A stretch of DNA of 64,000 nucleotides from Laburnicola sp. R22_1 (Eukaryota; Ascomycota; Dothideomycetes; Pleosporales; Didymosphaeriaceae), in NCBI GenBank assembly GCA_014281115.1, contig JACONQ010000007.1:1116001-1180000 (forward strand), given 5' to 3'. Both the position numbers and the translations under genes were made by a program. The notes beneath the pieces are model-generated. The model saw only the letters and a list, made by a program, of their open reading frames with translations. It did no database searches and had not been told where the DNA came from. This document shows, one piece after another, positions 60,601 to 64,000 of this stretch (positions within the stretch are counted from its first letter, which is position 1; the number at the start of each line of letters is the position of its first letter).

Positions 60601-63419
60601 GCGAGCCGGCTTTGGGTTTCAGAGACGTTCTGGTATTTACTGAGAAGAATGTTAGCGAGAGCATCGTTGACCTTGGATAAAACCTACTATTCGCGAGAAG
60701 ACCACTTCGAGTCTAGGATCATTGCTTCAACATTCTGTCGAAGATGCAAGATGGCTCGATCATTGGCTGTTTCATCATTGGCCGACTGCATAGCCTGGAG
60801 TATTGATTCCCACCAGAAGCTGACGTAACACCCCCTTACAGATAGAAGATGCAGATCTTCTTGGTTGTTGTTGATTTTCAGGTAGTCAGGGAGAGATTCG
60901 ATGACCATGAGATACGGGTCTCTAAAGGTAAGTAAATCCCCTTTGTTGACAGTAGTGATATTAGTGAGACCACTCTCAAGAGTATCTTCAGCTAGATGGT
61001 GCAGCTTGGCCGAAAGCTCTGATTGGGAAATGTCCACCTCTCGCTTCAGCTGTCGGATCCGCAATCTGAAATCAATGATACCGCATCCCATGGTTCCCAA
61101 CATGGAAAGAGCCATGTCCTTGTTGCTGTTGTTCGTTTTCATGATCTTGTCCGCTTGAGAAAGGAGAGAAACCAGGAGCAATGTTGCTGCAGGCCATTCG
61201 GGTGACCCAAGGACCTTGCAAAAATCATCGACAAACATGTCGAGCAGATTCCGAAATGGCTTTTCACCAGACTTGGATACGTTGAGTGCCCTCTCAGTTA
61301 GAGTCTTGGCGATAGTTTGAGCTTTTTCTTGTGCATTGTTCAGAAGTTTGCGAGCAATGATTTCGGCTGACTTATTGCCCTTGTTGCCCTTGTTGCCCTT
61401 CGTTGCTTTCGCTTTGCGTGCTGGCGCGCGATCCGACTCATATTCGCTTTCATTTCCGCTTCCGCTTTCGCTTTCATCTCCGGACTCTTCTTGTTTTGAT
61501 GCGGGTGTAATCTTCTTGTGCTGGCTATGCGAATTTGTTGCTGCCACTTGTATGAAGCGCATAAACAGCGCCGATACCGTCATGATGGGCTCCTCCCTAG
61601 CGGATTTGAACTGTCTCGTATTCTGCCCTTTGTCAGGCAGCTTCTCTATATTGTTCAGTATCTCAGCCGTGATGCCATTTTGATGGCCCGGATAAGATGC
61701 GAATATTTGCGTGAGCACATCCATCGCAGCTTGGCGCAACTTTTCGAACCTCTGTATGCCCAACGCCGAATCCTTTTCAGTATCGCTATTTTGTTGAACG
61801 AGCAGAGTCAGCGCCAGAGATTCGACCTCGTGCAGGGCACTGTCGGTCAGAGGAACCTTGCCGATCGCCTGAGCGAGCAGATCCTGAACACTAGTGCACA
61901 GTCGAAGAACGGCGTGCATTTCTTGCTTGTGGTTTGATGCATAAGTGAAAGTTTCCGACTCTGCATCGCGACGTGATGCTAGTACCGGGTAGATGCATGA
62001 CTCCAGCGTGCGTTTCACCACTTGAATGATTGCCGTGAGAAGATCTTCAGGGCTTGTTCTCCGATCACTAGGACCCTCTAGCATGGTGATCAAGACGAGC
62101 TTGGACGCTTTGAGACCTGACTCCACAGTCATGAGATCATTGGCCCACGAATCTAATTCTCCTTCGTTGAACATAGAAGGTTGATCCGATGCCGTGATCG
62201 AGGGTTCGCAAAGTGTGTGGATCCTCACAATGGCTTCCACGGAAACGGATGAAAAGCAGCTCGTGGCGCAAACGGTCATAACTCTGTCATAAAGGCGGTC
62301 CAGGGTATCTCTTGTCATCACCGTCACGTCGGCATCTAAACAGGATATTCTCTCGAAATATTCACAGTCCAGTTCGTCTTTCGCGACAAAGAATTTCCCG
62401 ACGAGTCTATGCAATCTTTCGATCTTTTGCTCAGCGACCTCCCGGTCTTGAGGCCGCAAATTTGCCAAGATACTGTCAGCATCACGGCTCTGTTGTTGAG
62501 CGGTGACATCATGCTCCGGCAGCTTGTCGTACAGCTGAAATTCTTCCCTTGGGGCGGTCGACGGTTTGATGACTACAGCTGGACCGGAGCGAAAGTGCGC
62601 ACTGGTTGCAGAAGGCGTGGGCGTGCCGGAAGGGTAGGGTTTGGCGCCAACCTGGCTGTGGGGAGTGCCGTTTGAGATTGGCGCTACGGGGTGTGACGGG
62701 GTACGTGACGTAGCGGGAGCGCCGGTTTGACGTGGTGGCTCTGGTTTTTGCTTGCGTTGGTGAGGCGGTGCGTGTGCTGTCGCTACGTCTGTTAGCAGAG
62801 CACTCCCAGTCAGAAGGAGACCGCATACGCAGGTAGTGTACGTCCGTGTGTTTCAACAGCATACTGGCAAACGGGCTGAGCTTGACGCGGCTTGTTGGAG
62901 TGGCCCCAGTGGCTGGTGCAGTTGGACTGTCAGGCGGAGGGGTAGCAAGCTGGGCTGTAGGCTTGAAGTGACTGAGGAAATCAGTAAGCCTCTTTTGTCG
63001 CTGGCACCATCTATAGCTTACAATTCGGTCATCTCATGAGGATTTCCCAGCAAGTTGCGCAGCTCTCGTAATGTGTGTTCCAGATGTTGTGCTGTGGATG
63101 GTGGTCCTCGGATCTCGTCGTTCAGGATGCCCACTGCCTTTCTCGCGGCCGCCTGCTGGTCGGGCGTCAGAGTCGTCGGAGGCGTAGGTGGTTCGGTGGC
63201 AGGAAACGGGATAATGTCTGCGTTTGTTAGGCCTGGGGTCGCTACAAGTGAGAGAAAGATGCGAGCGGCTCAGGAGGTAAAGTTGAATGACGGACCTGGA
63301 GAGAAAGGCACAACCGAGGTGAGGGGCGAATATGGAAGCGCTTCGTCCACAGTAGGCGGACGAAACGGGAGGCTTCGGCCATTGGCATTGTGCCAGTCTC
63401 CGCCGGGGACGCCGGCCAT
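57699..63419 (-). CDS. SCC2: Cohesin loader subunit Scc2/Mis4 (NIPBL family)
   Basis: Predicted 1838 aa in five exons on the - strand: 63419-63296, 63241-63022, 62971-62829, 62776-60688, 60639-57699; introns 48-54 bp. With Scc4 the protein loads cohesin onto chromosomes in the nucleus. The N-terminus (R-P-P-T-V-D-E-A-L-P-Y-S-P) and the S-P-F-A-S-M-L-L block are typical of fungal Scc2, followed by an acidic Ser/Glu-rich stretch, a K-G-N repeat and a long HEAT-repeat region (for example P-F-R-N-L-L-D-M-F-V-D-D-F, S-R-A-L-R-N-I-E-S-F-L). The C-tail is basic with nuclear-localisation-like R-G-R-K-R-K-S and K-K-S-R-G-R-P. The 48-bp intron (60640-60687) is a multiple of three; it contains GTAGGT, branch GCTAAC and CAG, and the in-frame TAG-TAG at its start shows it must be spliced. 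Confidence 0.9.
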
Positions 63420-63810
63420 GGTGGGAGAGGCAGCCTGCAGGAGGGCAAGCAAACACGGGCTGGAGCGTGGCACGAAGGCTACTACAGGCGCATCTGGAAC
63501 AGTAGGGCTAAGCGAGCATGAGCGGCGGCGCGTGAAAGCAGGCGATAGATGGGTGGAAAGGCGCGTCTCCAATGCTGCGCACTCCAGTGGCACTGTGGCA
63601 CTGTGGCAGAACGATTGATGCGTGCGCGATGCGAAGGCCCGTGACCAGATCGATCGCCTCGTCTCCTTTGGGCTAGCACCCGCGCAGCGGACATGCCCCG
63701 CCGACTTTTTCACGTCTGGTCCAGCGCCTGTCGCACGCACACAGTGACACTTGACTACCCGTGGACGCATCTCCCTAGGCAGCAAACCAGCCAGCCAGCC
63801 CGTTATCGCA
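63420..63810. promoter_or_regulatory. Divergent promoter region SCC2 / RPA12
   Basis: 391 bp between the two divergent start codons, GC-rich, without a TATA box. Open frames crossing it are treated as chance. Shared regulation is inference from layout. Confidence 0.45.
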
Positions 63811-64000
63811 ATGGCAGCAATCGGCGCGCTCGTCTTCTGCACCGACTGCGGAAACCTGCTCGACGGCAGCGCGGGCAAACAAAACGTAGTCCTCACCTGC
63901 CAGGTCTGCGGCGCGTCCTGCAAAGGTAGCTTTCCCATGGTGCTGTCATGCGCGCACAAAGCTAAGCTGAAACTGGCCGCAGATACTTCCTCCAAGACAG
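63811..64000 (+). CDS. RPA12: RNA polymerase I subunit A12.2 (partial, 5' end)
   Basis: Exon 1 63811-63925, intron 63926-63982, exon 2 from 63983 continuing past the window. It starts M-A-A-I-G-A-L-V-F-C-T-D-C-G-N-L-L-D and has the N-terminal zinc-ribbon cysteines 10, 13, 30 and 33 (C-T-D-C ... C-Q-V-C). Across the intron it reads C-K-D-T-S-S-K-T, as in the family. A12.2 is the Pol I subunit for transcript cleavage and termination in the nucleolus; the C-terminal ribbon lies outside the window. Confidence 0.85.
   Translation, partial: MAAIGALVFCTDCGNLLDGSAGKQNVVLTCQVCGASCKGSFPMVLSCAHKAKLKLAADTSSKT

Noticed and set aside
60640..60687. Two adjacent in-frame TAG codons suggesting a broken SCC2 gene
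   Set aside because: They fall in a 48-bp intron with GTAGGT, GCTAAC and CAG; splicing gives a continuous frame.

Overview
The window is nuclear DNA of a filamentous ascomycete (Pezizomycotina; a Dothideomycete would fit, but that is only an inference). Evidence: short introns of about 48-107 bp with GT...AG ends and CTRAC branch points, a fungal rhodopsin-domain membrane protein, a fungal-type cohesin loader, and a block of repeats showing repeat-induced point mutation (RIP): extreme AT and TpA richness, with CAG/CAA and TGG codons turned into stops.

There are two compartments. Positions 1 to about 41,813 form an AT-rich, RIP-degraded transposon graveyard with no intact host gene. From left to right it holds a pogo-like transposase relic (1290-3068); a long inverted repeat (4917-23461) split by a 15.4-kb LTR retrotransposon (6447-21888), which itself carries a Tc1-like element (15008-17918); a 371-bp TTA microsatellite; a pogo-like element (23566-25405); a nest of four DNA transposons (26557-33319); and another Tc1-like element (34478-36597). 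Scattered among these are at least three families of very short insertions (called R1, R4 and R5 here). Several have exact 11-14 bp target-site duplications and variable truncation at one end, as expected of retroposons.

Positions 41,814-64,000 are of normal base composition and gene-rich. In order: a rhodopsin-domain membrane protein (+), a hexokinase-family protein (+), a nearly intact pogo-like transposon (46765-48554), a secreted-type single-pass Cys-rich membrane protein (+), alcohol dehydrogenase (+), a small 118-aa unknown (-) divergent from a two-domain ABC ATPase (+), the cohesin loader SCC2/Mis4 (-), and, divergent from it, the start of the RNA polymerase I subunit RPA12 (+), which runs off the window. 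These are housekeeping or general genes with no sign of a biosynthetic cluster; the shared logic is only two divergent promoter pairs.

The most informative features are evolutionary. Removing three nested transposons rebuilds one reading frame of a 1.32-kb Tc1 element. The LTR element has equal 144-bp LTRs that differ only by transitions, a matching target duplication, and about 3.6 kb of extra sense-strand coding sequence after integrase. The short R4/R5 retroposons include an un-mutated copy just inside the gene-rich compartment. All coordinates and gene models are read by eye; no alignment or database search was run.
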